Shown here piece by piece: positions 1-9,290 of a stretch of DNA of 64,000 bases; within the stretch, counting starts at the first letter, position 1; each line of letters opens with the position of its first letter. The position numbers and the translations under genes were made by a program. The DNA comes from Bacillota bacterium (GTDB lineage Bacteria; Bacillota; Clostridia; Christensenellales; SZUA-584): the NCBI GenBank assembly GCA_023460085.1, contig JAEWRI010000023.1, positions 186,001 to 250,000 on the forward strand, given 5' to 3'. The notes beneath the pieces were generated by a model. That model was not told the origin of the DNA. It saw only the letters and a list, made by a program, of their open reading frames with translations, and did no database searches.

Positions 1-701
1 GCAATACCCAGACCGTCATGACATATAAACCCGGCCTTGCCTCCCATCTCCACCACCATATTTGCAATGGTCATCCGGTCGGCAAGGGTGCAGTGCTCCA
101 GATAGTCGCCATAAAACTCAAAAGTTTTGTAGTTACCGCCTGCGGCAGTAACCTTGCCAATCACGTAGAGGATAATATCTTTGGAAGTACAGTTTTCCGG
201 TAAAACGCCGTTCAAATTTATTCGGATCGTTTCCGGCACCTTGAACCAGTTCATACCGGTATAGAAGGCTACCCCCATATCCGTTGCGCCCACGCCGGTA
301 GCAAAAGCCCCCACGGCGCCATAGGTGCAGGTATGGCTATCCGTGCCGATCACAAGGTCACCGGCATGGACATAGCCCCGCTCCACCATCAGCTGATGGC
401 ACACTCCCTCGCCACCCTCAATAAAGTCCGCATGCTGCTCCATGGCAAAATTCCGCAGCATCATTTGCAGATTGGCAATTCTCTCATTGGGAGGCGGTGT
501 AGCGTGATCCATAATAAAATGCACTTTTTGAGGATTATGCAGCTTTTCTCCGCCCAAGCTTTGAAATGCCTTCACGGTCATTGGCCCGTTGGCGTCGTGC
601 GCCATCATCTGATCAACGGTACAAAATACGATTTCGCCTGCTTTAGCGTCCGTTCCGCTTTTTTCAGACAGTATTTTTTCTGCGATGGTTTTTGCTCTCA
701 T
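1..701 (-). CDS. Aconitase-family dehydratase large subunit (LeuC/homoaconitase-like), 3' end cut by the window
   Basis: Frame from ATG at 701 with a GGGGGA ribosome site upstream; about 233 residues are visible and the C-terminal part lies beyond the window edge. The N-terminus (MRAKTIAEKIL), the segment FIMDHATPPP and the signature GTDSHTCTYGA are typical of the 3-isopropylmalate dehydratase/homoaconitase large subunit of the short, archaeal-like type. These proteins add or remove water across a 2-hydroxy acid using a [4Fe-4S] cluster; two of the three cluster cysteines would be in the missing part. A small subunit is expected just beyond position 1. It is the last visible gene of the TctABC-aldolase operon, so it is more likely catabolic than leucine biosynthesis. 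2,3-dimethylmalate dehydratase is another family possibility. Family is sure, substrate is not. Confidence 0.85.
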   Translation of the reverse strand, partial: MRAKTIAEKILSEKSGTDAKAGEIVFCTVDQMMAHDANGPMTVKAFQSLGGEKLHNPQKVHFIMDHATPPPNERIANLQMMLRNFAMEQHADFIEGGEGVCHQLMVERGYVHAGDLVIGTDSHTCTYGAVGAFATGVGATDMGVAFYTGMNWFKVPETIRINLNGVLPENCTSKDIILYVIGKVTAAGGNYKTFEFYGDYLEHCTLADRMTIANMVVEMGGKAGFICHDGLGI

Positions 702-728
702 ATTGCGATCCCCCAATGTGCCTGTTGT

Positions 729-1433
729 TCATTCCTGGTTTTTCAGCAGATCCAGCACCCACTGGGGCGCCAACTGCGGAAGTGGTTTCCCCTCCGCCTT
801 GGCCTTCATATAAGCTGCAATGGCAGCATCCCTCTTTGCCTCATAAGCAGCCTTCTCTTCAGCCTTTTGCAGCACCTCTTCGATACGGTCACGAGGTACC
901 ACGGTCACGCCGTCTGCGCCGCCTACCACCAAATCGCCAGGCTGCACGTTCACGCCGCCGCACACGATGGCGCCATTGATCGTACCGATCTCCTTCTTTA
1001 TTGGGCCGGCCTGCATATGTCCCTTAGAGAACACCGGAAAGTTCATCTCGATACACCCCTGCCTGTCGCGAGTATACCCATCGATAACCATACCGGCATA
1101 GCCCACGCCCTTGCAAGCCCCCATGATAAGATCGCCAAAGTACGCACGATCCGGGTAATTCTTGCCGTCGATGACCATTACATAGCCCTCGGCGGGAGCG
1201 GAATAGGAAGCTACATGGATCGGAAAATTGTCCCCGTTCGCGGTTTCCACTGTAACAGCGGTCCCCACCATCAGCTCAGTATCCGGGTTTACCGGCATCA
1301 CGGCCGCTTCCATCACGCCGTCATGGAGAATCCCCAAGCCTTTCATCCCGTCAGCCAAAAGAGCAGGATTCAGTTTCTTTGCCCGTTGTATCATTTCGTC
1401 CGGAAGAAGCTCCGGAAATACGTTCATGCCCAT
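729..1433 (-). CDS. RraA-family aldolase-like protein
   Basis: 234 residues, close to the usual size of the RraA / 4-hydroxy-4-methyl-2-oxoglutarate aldolase family (often misnamed dimethylmenaquinone methyltransferase). The metal- and substrate-binding signature is present: G100-D101 followed by R122-D123 in VIDGYTRD. Catalytic family members are divalent-metal enzymes that retro-aldol cleave 4-hydroxy-2-oxo acids to pyruvate plus a second oxo acid, or decarboxylate oxaloacetate. The non-catalytic RraA branch (RNase E regulator) is unlikely given the operon. It sits between a hydroxyacid dehydrogenase and the dehydratase, so pyruvate release from a 4-hydroxy-2-oxo acid is plausible. The C-terminus has a lysine- and alanine-rich helix not needed for the fold. 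Confidence 0.85.
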   Translation of the reverse strand: MGMNVFPELLPDEMIQRAKKLNPALLADGMKGLGILHDGVMEAAVMPVNPDTELMVGTAVTVETANGDNFPIHVASYSAPAEGYVMVIDGKNYPDRAYFGDLIMGACKGVGYAGMVIDGYTRDRQGCIEMNFPVFSKGHMQAGPIKKEIGTINGAIVCGGVNVQPGDLVVGGADGVTVVPRDRIEEVLQKAEEKAAYEAKRDAAIAAYMKAKAEGKPLPQLAPQWVLDLLKNQE

Positions 1434-1469
1434 TATTAATGCCTCACTGTGTTAAATCACCATTTTAAC

Positions 1470-1498
1470 GGGGAAGGCTCCGATGGCGGAGCCTCCCC
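1470..1498 (-). promoter_or_regulatory. Intercistronic hairpin
   Basis: Inverted repeat (arms at 1470-1482 and 1487-1498, GGCTCCG core, 4-nt loop) between the 378-residue dehydrogenase and the RraA gene. On the minus strand it is followed by GTTAAAATGG rather than a clean U-tract, so partial termination or mRNA end protection fits better than full termination. Confidence 0.6.
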
Positions 1499-1518
1499 TC
1501 ATGCTATGTGCTATGCAA

Positions 1519-2655
1519 TCAAAGATTAAGATCTTTTCGCGCCTGCTCCTGCCATGCCTTGAATCTGGGGGAATCTAGGACCTCCTTGTTTACAACGCCT
1601 ACCGAACCCTCGCCCTTGATCAGTGCAATGATCCGATCCGTGAGAATGCGGGGCGAATTCTCTGCGCCGTCCTTCGTGCGTCCAGCAAGATGAGGCGTAA
1701 TTGTCACATTGTCCAGCGAAAGGAAGGGGCTGTCCTTTGCGAGGGGTTCCTCATAGAACACATCCAGCGCCGCACCCATAAGCTTGCGCTCTTTGAGAGC
1801 CTCTGCAAGGGCATCATAGTCCACCAAGCCCGCTCTGGCGGTGTTGATAAAGTACGCTGTGGGCTTCATCAAATTGAACTGCTCTTTACCGATGACCTTG
1901 GAAGACTCCTCGGTCAGTCGTGCATGAACCGTAACGAAGTCGGACTCGGCAAACAGAGTGTTCAGGTCCACCAGCTTAACATTGCACTCCTTCTCCACAT
2001 CCTTGCTGACATAGGGATCGAACACCAGCACATCGACATGGAAGCCGAACAGTTTCTCCGCCACCAGACGTCCAATAAACCCGAATCCAATTATCCCCAC
2101 GGTCTTCTCAAACATATCGGGCATAAGACCCTCGTTCGGGAATGCGGCTTTCCATCCACCCATCTTCACAGTGTGATGGGCTCGTGCAATATCACGGCAC
2201 TCAGCCAGCATCATACCGATGGCATAGTCGGAAACAGCATTTGCGTTGCGACCGGTGGCATTCACAACAGCGATATCGCGCGCGGTAGCGGCATCCACGT
2301 CTATGTTTTCCATACCGGCGCGCATCACGCCATAAATCTTAGCGTCCTTAGTTACGTCCATGCAATTGGAACCAAAGGGGCCAAACTTACCGATAATGAT
2401 CTCGGCATCCTGATTGTCAGCAAATATTTGAGGAGGCGGGAACGCATTGCCGCCCTCCTTCTCCAGAGTTCGCTGGATCAAAGAGCGCTGCTCCTGATCA
2501 ACCGGCGTCCACGGTTCAATAACGACGTCAGCATTGGGACCAAACTTCTTCACGTTCTTCTTCAGGTTCTGAGTCTCGGTCGAATTATCGACGATCTTGC
2601 CGTTTTCATCCACATAGGAACCTAAAAGCGGCTCAAAAATGGCTACGATTTTCAT
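1519..2655 (-). CDS. D-isomer-specific 2-hydroxyacid dehydrogenase (PGDH-like)
   Basis: 378 residues with a complete NAD-binding Rossmann motif G190-F-G-F-I-G195 and the catalytic triad of the family: R274 in NTARAG, E303 in EEP and H322 in TPHLAGR. The family interconverts 2-oxo acids and D-2-hydroxy acids with NAD(H). It is longer than the other dehydrogenase in this operon (5079-6050) because of an extended N-terminal catalytic domain, so the two are probably not redundant. It lies between the class II aldolase gene (33 nt upstream) and the RraA gene. The start is an ATG preceded by TAGGAGGA. Oxidation of a sugar acid at C2, or reduction of a 2-oxo acid product, are both possible; the substrate cannot be read from sequence. 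Confidence 0.9.
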   Translation of the reverse strand: MKIVAIFEPLLGSYVDENGKIVDNSTETQNLKKNVKKFGPNADVVIEPWTPVDQEQRSLIQRTLEKEGGNAFPPPQIFADNQDAEIIIGKFGPFGSNCMDVTKDAKIYGVMRAGMENIDVDAATARDIAVVNATGRNANAVSDYAIGMMLAECRDIARAHHTVKMGGWKAAFPNEGLMPDMFEKTVGIIGFGFIGRLVAEKLFGFHVDVLVFDPYVSKDVEKECNVKLVDLNTLFAESDFVTVHARLTEESSKVIGKEQFNLMKPTAYFINTARAGLVDYDALAEALKERKLMGAALDVFYEEPLAKDSPFLSLDNVTITPHLAGRTKDGAENSPRILTDRIIALIKGEGSVGVVNKEVLDSPRFKAWQEQARKDLNL

Positions 2656-2688
2656 AGTTATATCCTCCTAAAATGTGTTCTTGAATAA

Positions 2689-3594
2689 TTACTTGTAGCA
2701 GGGACCAATCTTGGCGTTGACAGGGGTCTTGTGTCCCTTATAGTTATAGCCCGCCAGCGCCTCGCTGCCCTTGTCCTTGGAGCCCAAGAGCTCAATGAAA
2801 AACTCGACCTTATCCTGAAAGCCCTTGTAAAAGGTAGGCACCACCATAAAGCCTGTGGTCAGCTCGTTCTCATTGATATACTTCAAGCCGTTCTGGAAAT
2901 TGTCGGTGGACAGGTTCACCTTGCATATGCCCATACTGCATGCTTTTGCTAAATTGTCATCGCCGGAACCGCTGCCGCCGTGAACCACCAGCGGAACCGG
3001 AACCGCCTCACGCAGTTCTTTCAGCAGGTCAAAATTCAATTTAGGTACATAGCCCTTGGGGTACATACCATGGGCGGTGCCAATGGATACGGCGAGACAA
3101 TCCACGCCCGTAAGCTCCACAAACTTAACCGCTTCATCCACGTGCGTAAACTGATAGTCCTGCACCACATCAGAACCCTCCGCTCTTCCTACATAGCCAA
3201 GCTCCGCTTCCACGGAAACACCCACGGCGTGGGCAAACTTGACCAATTCCGATACCTGAGCTACATTCTCCTCAAATGGCAGCTTAGAACGGTCAACCAT
3301 AATCGAGGTGAAGCCATCTACAATCGCGTTAGCACAGTTTTCAAACGTTTTGCCATGATCGAAGTTTATCGCGACGGGTGCGGTGGACTCGGAAGCCAGG
3401 GTACGCACCATCTGCACAAACCATTTCAGATCGGGGTGCGCTTTTGAGCTTATATCCAAAATGACCGGAGCATTCAGGTTCTCCGCTGCTGCGATAGAAA
3501 CTCTCGTAGAGTCCTCATTGTGGATATTCGGCGCAGCAACGCCATATCCGCCTGCTCTAGCGGCATCCAAGATAGGTTTCATGGACATTAACAT
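2689..3594 (-). CDS. Class II fructose-bisphosphate/tagatose-bisphosphate-type aldolase
   Basis: 301 residues. Zn-dependent class II aldolase features are visible: D79-H80 in NFDHGK, E132, H175 in GTAHGMYPKG and H205 in VVHGGSGSG, the last being the dihydroxyacetone-phosphate phosphate-binding region. The family cleaves ketose 1-phosphates or 1,6-bisphosphates to dihydroxyacetone phosphate plus an aldehyde. It lies directly downstream of an FGGY kinase, which suggests that the kinase makes its phosphorylated substrate. The start ATG at 3594 has AAAGGAG ten bases upstream. The GatY/KbaY branch and unassigned sugar-acid aldolases look alike at this level, so no gene symbol is given. Confidence 0.88.
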   Translation of the reverse strand: MLMSMKPILDAARAGGYGVAAPNIHNEDSTRVSIAAAENLNAPVILDISSKAHPDLKWFVQMVRTLASESTAPVAINFDHGKTFENCANAIVDGFTSIMVDRSKLPFEENVAQVSELVKFAHAVGVSVEAELGYVGRAEGSDVVQDYQFTHVDEAVKFVELTGVDCLAVSIGTAHGMYPKGYVPKLNFDLLKELREAVPVPLVVHGGSGSGDDNLAKACSMGICKVNLSTDNFQNGLKYINENELTTGFMVVPTFYKGFQDKVEFFIELLGSKDKGSEALAGYNYKGHKTPVNAKIGPCYK

Positions 3595-3632
3595 ATTTAT
3601 CTATCTCCTTTCAGATCAAAAAATCAACAGCT

Positions 3633-5066
3633 TTATTCCGCCTCGCGAAATACCTTTTTACAATATTCGTGGTAGCGTTCTTCATATTTCGCCGCAACGG
3701 CAGCGTTGGGGTAAAACCTGTCTTTCACCTGCACCAGGTTTGCGACCGCATCCGGTAAGTTCTGATAGATGCCTGCGCCAATAGCCGCTAGAACCGCAGC
3801 GCCCAGCGCGGAATTGTCGGTACTGACCACGCGTTCCACGACTTTGCCGGTAACATCGGCACGAAGCTGCGCCCAAGCGGGCTCACGGGTAGGGCCGCCG
3901 CCAATACGGATGCGATTGCAGCCGTTACGCTTATACCGCAGCACACCATCCATACTGCGACGGGTTTCAAAGGTCAACGCTTCGATCAGCGCTTTGAACA
4001 ATTCATACTTTGTGACCGTAAGGTCAAGATTTTCTATCTGGCCATGTCCGGAAAATTCGGGGTTGATCAATATCTTATTCTCCGAACCGTCAAAGGTAAC
4101 ATGGCTCCATAAGTCTTCATAGCTGGCAGGGTCGGTATTGCCGCAGAAGGTCTTCATAAACCATTCCACATCCGCGCCGTAGGTCTTAAAAACGTGCATC
4201 AGCACGATTGTTTCGGGCAGTGGGCCGGGCTTGCAGCGCCCGGGAATAGGATTCTCAGGATCCACATTGGCGAAAAAGCCAACATGGTCGAAGGTGCCTG
4301 AAACCTCTGCGATGACGTCGTCACCCTCGCCTAAAAGCCCTAACCCCAACATACCCAAACCGCCATCCTGTCCGCCGATGCTGACAGGAATACAGCCGCC
4401 CAGATCCACATCGCCAAACTTCTCCACAGCACCGGTAACATATTCGCTGGAACGCACCGGGCAGATCACCATATCCTCCGGTATCTCAGCATAGGCAAAA
4501 ACATCCTTTCGCCAGCCGCCGGCGGATTGATCGTACAGGTAATGAAGGTTGGCTATTGAGGGATCAAAAGCCGGGGTAAGCCCCAACCGCGCCAGAATAA
4601 ACTGTTGTATAGTACAGAAATAGCGTGTCTTTGAAAATACTTTGGGGCGATGTTCGCGCAGCCACATCATCTTGGATGGAGGCGCCACCTCAGAGAACCT
4701 CCAAGATGCAGTCTGAAACATGGGGATCATCTTTATAGCAAAGTCCTTTGCGCGGGAATCGTTGCAGAGAATGCAGTTATAAGTGGGTTCATACTTCTCG
4801 TCCAGAGGGAACAAGCTTGCGCCGATAAACGAAAAGTTGATGGCTCTTACGGCAACGTTGCCGGCAGCTTTGTTCATCACGCTTCTCACGCAAGCTACCG
4901 CGTTGCCCCATACCCGTTCCGGATCCAGCTCTTGAAAGCCCGGCTCCGGCGAAAGAATAGGGTAACTCTCCGAATGCGTATGTAGCGTTTCACCATTTGC
5001 TGTAGAAAACAACACCGCCCTTACATTGGATGTGCCAAAGTCAATAATCAGAATCGCTTCTTTCAT
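3633..5066 (-). CDS. FGGY-family carbohydrate kinase
   Basis: 477 residues, normal for FGGY kinases. The N-terminal phosphate-1 loop DFGTSNVRAVLF, the central GGQDGGLGMLGLG segment and the C-terminal adenosine-binding GGGPTREPAW are all present, so both actin-like domains are intact. These enzymes use ATP to phosphorylate a pentulose, hexulose, tetrulose or polyol. It is flanked by a hydroxyacid dehydrogenase upstream (12 nt gap) and a class II aldolase downstream. Dehydrogenase, then kinase, then aldolase is a logical order for acid -> keto sugar acid -> phosphate -> C3 fragments. Xylulokinase, fuculokinase and LsrK-like assignments are all possible; specificity is not decided. Confidence 0.88.
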   Translation of the reverse strand: MKEAILIIDFGTSNVRAVLFSTANGETLHTHSESYPILSPEPGFQELDPERVWGNAVACVRSVMNKAAGNVAVRAINFSFIGASLFPLDEKYEPTYNCILCNDSRAKDFAIKMIPMFQTASWRFSEVAPPSKMMWLREHRPKVFSKTRYFCTIQQFILARLGLTPAFDPSIANLHYLYDQSAGGWRKDVFAYAEIPEDMVICPVRSSEYVTGAVEKFGDVDLGGCIPVSIGGQDGGLGMLGLGLLGEGDDVIAEVSGTFDHVGFFANVDPENPIPGRCKPGPLPETIVLMHVFKTYGADVEWFMKTFCGNTDPASYEDLWSHVTFDGSENKILINPEFSGHGQIENLDLTVTKYELFKALIEALTFETRRSMDGVLRYKRNGCNRIRIGGGPTREPAWAQLRADVTGKVVERVVSTDNSALGAAVLAAIGAGIYQNLPDAVANLVQVKDRFYPNAAVAAKYEERYHEYCKKVFREAE

Positions 5067-5078
5067 AATACCGCTCCT

Positions 5079-6050
5079 TTACGCGCCATAGCGGGTAGCT
5101 TCCCGGTTGACCACATATTTTGCATCCAGTCTTCCCTGCGTATAATCCCGGATGTTTTGCGGGCAGCGCCTTGCAAGTCTCAACGCAAGGTCCGCGGTGT
5201 TGCCGCCAACATGGCACGAGAGTACTACGTTGTCAAGCTCAAGCAGCGGCGAGTCAGCAGGCAGCGGCTCGTTCTCATAGCAATCCAGCCCCGCGCCCAG
5301 CAAACGGTTTTCCTGCAACGCTTTGTAAAGCGCTTTTTCGTCCACTAAACCGCCCCGGGAAGCGTTGATAAGAATCGCCGAGGGCTTCATCATCGCCAGT
5401 TGCTCTGCGCCGATTATATAATGCGTCTCGTCACCCAGAGGAATATGGAGCGTTACAATATCACTGGTACGCAGCAGCTCCTCTAAAGCGACATAGCGAT
5501 AGTCCATCTTTTCTTCCAGTTCAGGGCAGCGTACGGTATCATAGTACTGTACTTGGGCGCCCATCGCTTGGGTAATCTTAGCCAGATGTTTTCCAATATT
5601 CCCTAGCCCGATGATACCCACGGTCTTATCGCTGATCATAAAACAGCGCTTGTCAATTCCGTCCTTTATCCATTCGCCACGGTGAAGGGCGTTATGGATG
5701 GTAACCGTTTGGCGGTACACGCCCAGCATCAGCGCCACGGTCAGCTCCGCCACGGTGGGGGCATTCTCCCCCGCTATATTGGCGACGGGAATGCCGCGTT
5801 TACTTGCCTCATCTACATCGATAATGTCCACGCCGGCGCCCCACCGCTGGATCATTTTCAGGTTGGGCATCCGTGCGATCACCTCTGCCGACAGATTTAT
5901 CGTTCGCAAGATTATAAACTGAGCGTCGAGATGCAGCTCAAATTCATCAGGGCTCGCAATGCTCGCCACCTGGAAATCACTCTCCAGATCGGCAATCATC
6001 TTCTGCTTTGCTACCGCATTGTAAGGCCCTGCAATAATAATCTTATCCAT
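5079..6050 (-). CDS. D-isomer-specific 2-hydroxyacid dehydrogenase, short form
   Basis: 323 residues with the NAD motif G148-L-G-N-I-G153 and catalytic residues R232 (NASRGG), E261 and H280 (SCHVGG). Second member of this family in the operon. It is the first gene after the TctCBA transporter genes, so it may act first on the imported acid. The family converts D-2-hydroxy acids to 2-oxo acids with NAD. The gap to tctA is about 100 nt with no strong hairpin, so cotranscription is likely. Glyoxylate/hydroxypyruvate reductase and phosphoglycerate dehydrogenase names are equally possible from sequence. Confidence 0.9.
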   Translation of the reverse strand: MDKIIIAGPYNAVAKQKMIADLESDFQVASIASPDEFELHLDAQFIILRTINLSAEVIARMPNLKMIQRWGAGVDIIDVDEASKRGIPVANIAGENAPTVAELTVALMLGVYRQTVTIHNALHRGEWIKDGIDKRCFMISDKTVGIIGLGNIGKHLAKITQAMGAQVQYYDTVRCPELEEKMDYRYVALEELLRTSDIVTLHIPLGDETHYIIGAEQLAMMKPSAILINASRGGLVDEKALYKALQENRLLGAGLDCYENEPLPADSPLLELDNVVLSCHVGGNTADLALRLARRCPQNIRDYTQGRLDAKYVVNREATRYGA

Positions 6051-6152
6051 GTTGATATACCTCGTTGTTTAAATCTGTATTCTTAGAACAAGTATTATTT
6101 CGTGCATTGTGGAAGGCAAGTTCCCCTTTCTTATGCATTGAATGACTTATTC

Positions 6153-7661
6153 TTATTGTTTTACCCGTTTTCTAAACAGCTTGCGAATCAAGGATATGAT
6201 TTGCGGCGCCAACAGCATCAGCAACCCCAAAGACAGAAAAATAGTGCTAATGGGGCGAGTAAAGAAAGTACCTACATCACCTGAGGCTAACAGCAAACCA
6301 CGGCGCAGCCCTGTTTCCACCAGATCCCCCAGTATAAACCCTAAAATCAGTGGAGCCGTGGGCATCTTTATCCTGTTGAACAGGAATCCCAGCACACCAA
6401 AGCCTACCAACACCAACACATCAAACATTTGGCAGCGGATGACGTAAGCGCCAATGCAGCAAAGCAGCATGATAATAGGAGTGAAATAGGCTGCAGGCAC
6501 GTTAATTACGCGGCCGACCACCTTTGCGGCTCCCAAGCCCACGAAGAAAAAGGCGATGTTAGCCAAAAGCATCAGAATGTAAATTGAAGAAACCAAATCT
6601 ATGTTATTGGTGAACAGCAGCGGGCCGGGTGTATATCCATGAACCAACAGAGCGGCCACCAGAATAGCGCCGGCTGCATCACCAGGAACGCCCAAAGTCA
6701 ACAGCGGAATCATCGCGCCGCCGGTGGTCGCGTTGTTGGCAGATTCGGGTGCCGCTACACCGCAGATCTCACCGTTCCCAAAGTTTTTGCCCTTCTTGTT
6801 AACTCGTTTCTCCACACCGTAGGCCATGATGGAAGCGATGGTGCCACCAGCCGCGGGAATAGCGCCGATAATAGTACCGATGGTGGACCCGCGTAAAATA
6901 GTGGGTAGCGCCTCCTTCATATCAGCCTTGGTAGGCAAAGCTCGTCCTACGTTTTGAATCACCTTCGCCTTGCCTTTCTGGCGCTGGCCTACGGTCCTAA
7001 GCACCTCGCTCAACCCGAACAAGCCGATCAGAAGCGGTATCTGCTCGAAGCCGTCCAGCAGCAAATAGTTGTTAAATGTAAAACGCAGCGAACCCGTGAT
7101 ACTGTCTGAACCCATAGTAGCGAGCAACAGACCCAGCACAGCGGAAATCAAGCCCTTGATAATGCTTCCGTTGGAGATATAGGCGATGATGCACAGGCCA
7201 AACACTGCCACAGCAAAATATTCCTGCGCACTGAACGAAAGCGCCAGTTTTGCAATTGGCGTGGCACAGATGGAAAGAATGATAACGCTCACAATACCGC
7301 CAATACAGGAGGCGACAGTGGCCATACCTACGGCTCTGCCTGCGTGGCCGGACTTTGCCAAGGGATAGCCGTCCAGCGTCGTCATCATAGCGGCCGGGGT
7401 GCCTGGGATCTTAGCCATAATTGCAGTGATAGAACCGCCGTAGGCGCCTCCGCAATATACGCCCATAAGTAGTGCAAGCGCGGCGGTTATATTCATACCG
7501 TAAGTCAGTGGCGTAACGATGGCAATGCCCATGGTGGTAGTCAAGCCAGGCATCGCGCCAATCATCACGCCAATGCCAACTCCTAACAGCACCATCAAAA
7601 TGACCTCGATATGCATAACGGTTTCTAAACCGGCAGTATACAATGAAAAGAAATCGCTCAT
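6153..7661 (-). CDS. tctA: Tripartite tricarboxylate transporter, large permease TctA
   Basis: 502 residues, strongly hydrophobic, with about a dozen membrane spans. The N-terminal GAMPGLTTTMG and the repeat-related GAIPAAGGTIASI are the conserved TctA loops; the segment GVPGDAAGAILVAALLVHG is also characteristic. TctA is the channel-forming subunit and moves a carboxylate taken from the TctC binding protein using an ion gradient. It overlaps the tctB stop by 4 nt, which indicates translational coupling. The C-terminus ends in a basic tail (RKLFRKRVKQ). Confidence 0.95.
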   Translation of the reverse strand: MSDFFSLYTAGLETVMHIEVILMVLLGVGIGVMIGAMPGLTTTMGIAIVTPLTYGMNITAALALLMGVYCGGAYGGSITAIMAKIPGTPAAMMTTLDGYPLAKSGHAGRAVGMATVASCIGGIVSVIILSICATPIAKLALSFSAQEYFAVAVFGLCIIAYISNGSIIKGLISAVLGLLLATMGSDSITGSLRFTFNNYLLLDGFEQIPLLIGLFGLSEVLRTVGQRQKGKAKVIQNVGRALPTKADMKEALPTILRGSTIGTIIGAIPAAGGTIASIMAYGVEKRVNKKGKNFGNGEICGVAAPESANNATTGGAMIPLLTLGVPGDAAGAILVAALLVHGYTPGPLLFTNNIDLVSSIYILMLLANIAFFFVGLGAAKVVGRVINVPAAYFTPIIMLLCCIGAYVIRCQMFDVLVLVGFGVLGFLFNRIKMPTAPLILGFILGDLVETGLRRGLLLASGDVGTFFTRPISTIFLSLGLLMLLAPQIISLIRKLFRKRVKQ

Positions 7662-8149
7662 AGGATACCTCCTAAAATACCGTCAGGGAGCTGAACCTTA
7701 AAACCCAGCTTAAAAATAGCGTACAAAGCAACAACGGCTACTACAGAGATAATGGCTGATTTGACCCATTTTCCGCCCATGAGTTTCATGCAGGCGAACA
7801 CCATAATGATACTGATGACGATGAACCCCAGCGTGTTGAGCAGTAACGCGTATGCAACCCCCATGGCCGCAAAAACGGCCATCATCAGCCACCGATGGCG
7901 TACATCCGCCGGATCGGCTTCTTCCTTGTCCTCATCTTTCTTAGCGGCGTCCCCTTTCCCCAGCAAAGTCTGTATCAAAAGGATCACTCCGAGAATTCCA
8001 AGCACGATCAGTAGTAATTTAGGATAAAAATCAGGCCCGTAGCCTGTTTCTGCCGTTCCCATCGGTAAATCCTTCATCCAATAAAGTATCAGACCCGAAA
8101 TCACAGCAATACAAACTAACAAAACCAAGTTTTTCTTTTTCATGTTCAT
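7658..8149 (-). CDS. tctB: Tripartite tricarboxylate transporter, small permease TctB
   Basis: 163 residues with four predicted membrane spans (around residues 6-24, 40-60, 88-108 and 112-155) and a charged cytoplasmic loop rich in K, D and E between spans 2 and 3. This is the normal size and topology of TctB, the poorly conserved small partner of TctA. Position between tctC and tctA supports the call more than the sequence does. Confidence 0.88.
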   Translation of the reverse strand: MNMKKKNLVLLVCIAVISGLILYWMKDLPMGTAETGYGPDFYPKLLLIVLGILGVILLIQTLLGKGDAAKKDEDKEEADPADVRHRWLMMAVFAAMGVAYALLLNTLGFIVISIIMVFACMKLMGGKWVKSAIISVVAVVALYAIFKLGFKVQLPDGILGGIL

Positions 8150-8200
8150 ATCAATTGCTCCTATCAGATGAGTACAAGCTACCCGTGCTCAATCAGATGA

Positions 8201-8236
8201 AATGGGTGCAGGGAGAACCTGTTCCCTACACCCATT
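8201..8236 (-). promoter_or_regulatory. Hairpin between tctC and tctB
   Basis: Arms AATGGGTG (8201-8208) and CACCCATT (8229-8236), extended inward by GGGA/TCCC. No U-tract follows on the minus strand. It comes directly after the binding-protein stop, where it could protect the tctC transcript end or cut read-through into tctBA. Confidence 0.65.
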
Positions 8237-8246
8237 CTTGAAACAG

Positions 8247-9290
8247 TTACGCAAAGAGCTCAGACAGGGAAACATCCACATCTGCGTAATAATCCATCAG
8301 CTCATCGCCCGTCATCCAGACCCAGCTCTGACCACCGGCGGACAAGAAGTCCTTCCAAGTGTCGGTGTTCACCGCATACTCCATCGCCTCGATCAGCAGG
8401 TCGACAACGGCGTCAGGGGTATCCATAGGAACGATAAAATCGTTAAAGCCTCCCCACATATTGGCTACACCGCTTGCCTCAAAGGTCTTAGCATCGGGAT
8501 ACAGAGTATTTGGACTGGAAACAGCCAGCACCTTAAGGTCGCCGGATTCCACCAGAGAAGCGCACTCCGCAACGCCGCACATCACGGCCTCGACATGGCC
8601 ACCGGCAGCAGCAGTCACAGCCTCGGTGCCAGAGTCATAAGGAATGTGAGTAATGTCTATACCTGCATTGGATGCAAATGTCAACGCGCAAGCATGCCAG
8701 GTAGCGCCCACACCGGAGTTTGCAACACGCATGGTGCCGGGGTTTCCCTTAGCAGCGGCAATAAACTCTTCCAAGGTGTCATACTCAGCGGTGGCAGGAA
8801 CAGCCAGAGCACACGCAGAATTACCCCACATAGCCAGATGTTTTACAGAATTATACTTAACCGCCGCATCGCCCACGCCGGTATAAGGAGCCAGCAGCAT
8901 GGAGTTTGAGGTTGCGCAGAGGGTGTAACCGTCGGCAGTCGCGCCAATCAAGGTCTGGTAGCCCACCTGACCGCCGCCGCCGTTAGTGTTCATCACAACG
9001 ATGTTCACGCCCAGATATTCTTCCATGAGGGATGCCAACTGACGAGAGTAAATATCCGTGTTTCCTCCAGCCTTCCAGGGGATGATGATTGTAATGTTCT
9101 TTTCGGGGAACACAGTACCATCTTCCAGTGTAACCGTGTGTGCGGTTACAGTTTCTGTAACTCCAGTTTCATCAGTAGCGGTTACGGTTTCCGCAGTTTC
9201 AGCTTCCCCAACCTCTTGGGCAGTTCCTGCGCAAGCAGCTAGACTCAGCGCTATCACCATAGACAGCACAGCAGCTAAGAATCTCTTCAT
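8247..9290 (-). CDS. tctC: Tripartite tricarboxylate transporter substrate-binding lipoprotein TctC
   Basis: 347 residues with a lipoprotein signal peptide: KR, a hydrophobic core, then lipobox LAAC around residue 20. A T/E-rich linker follows and then a Bug/TctC-type binding domain starting at ITIIIPWKAGGNTDIYSRQL. That PWxAGGxTD segment is the hallmark of the family and contacts the carboxylate of the ligand. It delivers the acid to TctBA from the outer face of the membrane. It is the first gene of the operon, read divergently from the LysR gene, and is followed by a strong hairpin. Confidence 0.95.
   Translation of the reverse strand: MKRFLAAVLSMVIALSLAACAGTAQEVGEAETAETVTATDETGVTETVTAHTVTLEDGTVFPEKNITIIIPWKAGGNTDIYSRQLASLMEEYLGVNIVVMNTNGGGGQVGYQTLIGATADGYTLCATSNSMLLAPYTGVGDAAVKYNSVKHLAMWGNSACALAVPATAEYDTLEEFIAAAKGNPGTMRVANSGVGATWHACALTFASNAGIDITHIPYDSGTEAVTAAAGGHVEAVMCGVAECASLVESGDLKVLAVSSPNTLYPDAKTFEASGVANMWGGFNDFIVPMDTPDAVVDLLIEAMEYAVNTDTWKDFLSAGGQSWVWMTGDELMDYYADVDVSLSELFA

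Noticed and set aside
333..1439. Long plus-strand open frame (368 codons) opposite the dehydratase and RraA genes
   Set aside because: It is antisense to two well-recognised genes, has no family resemblance and no ribosome site.
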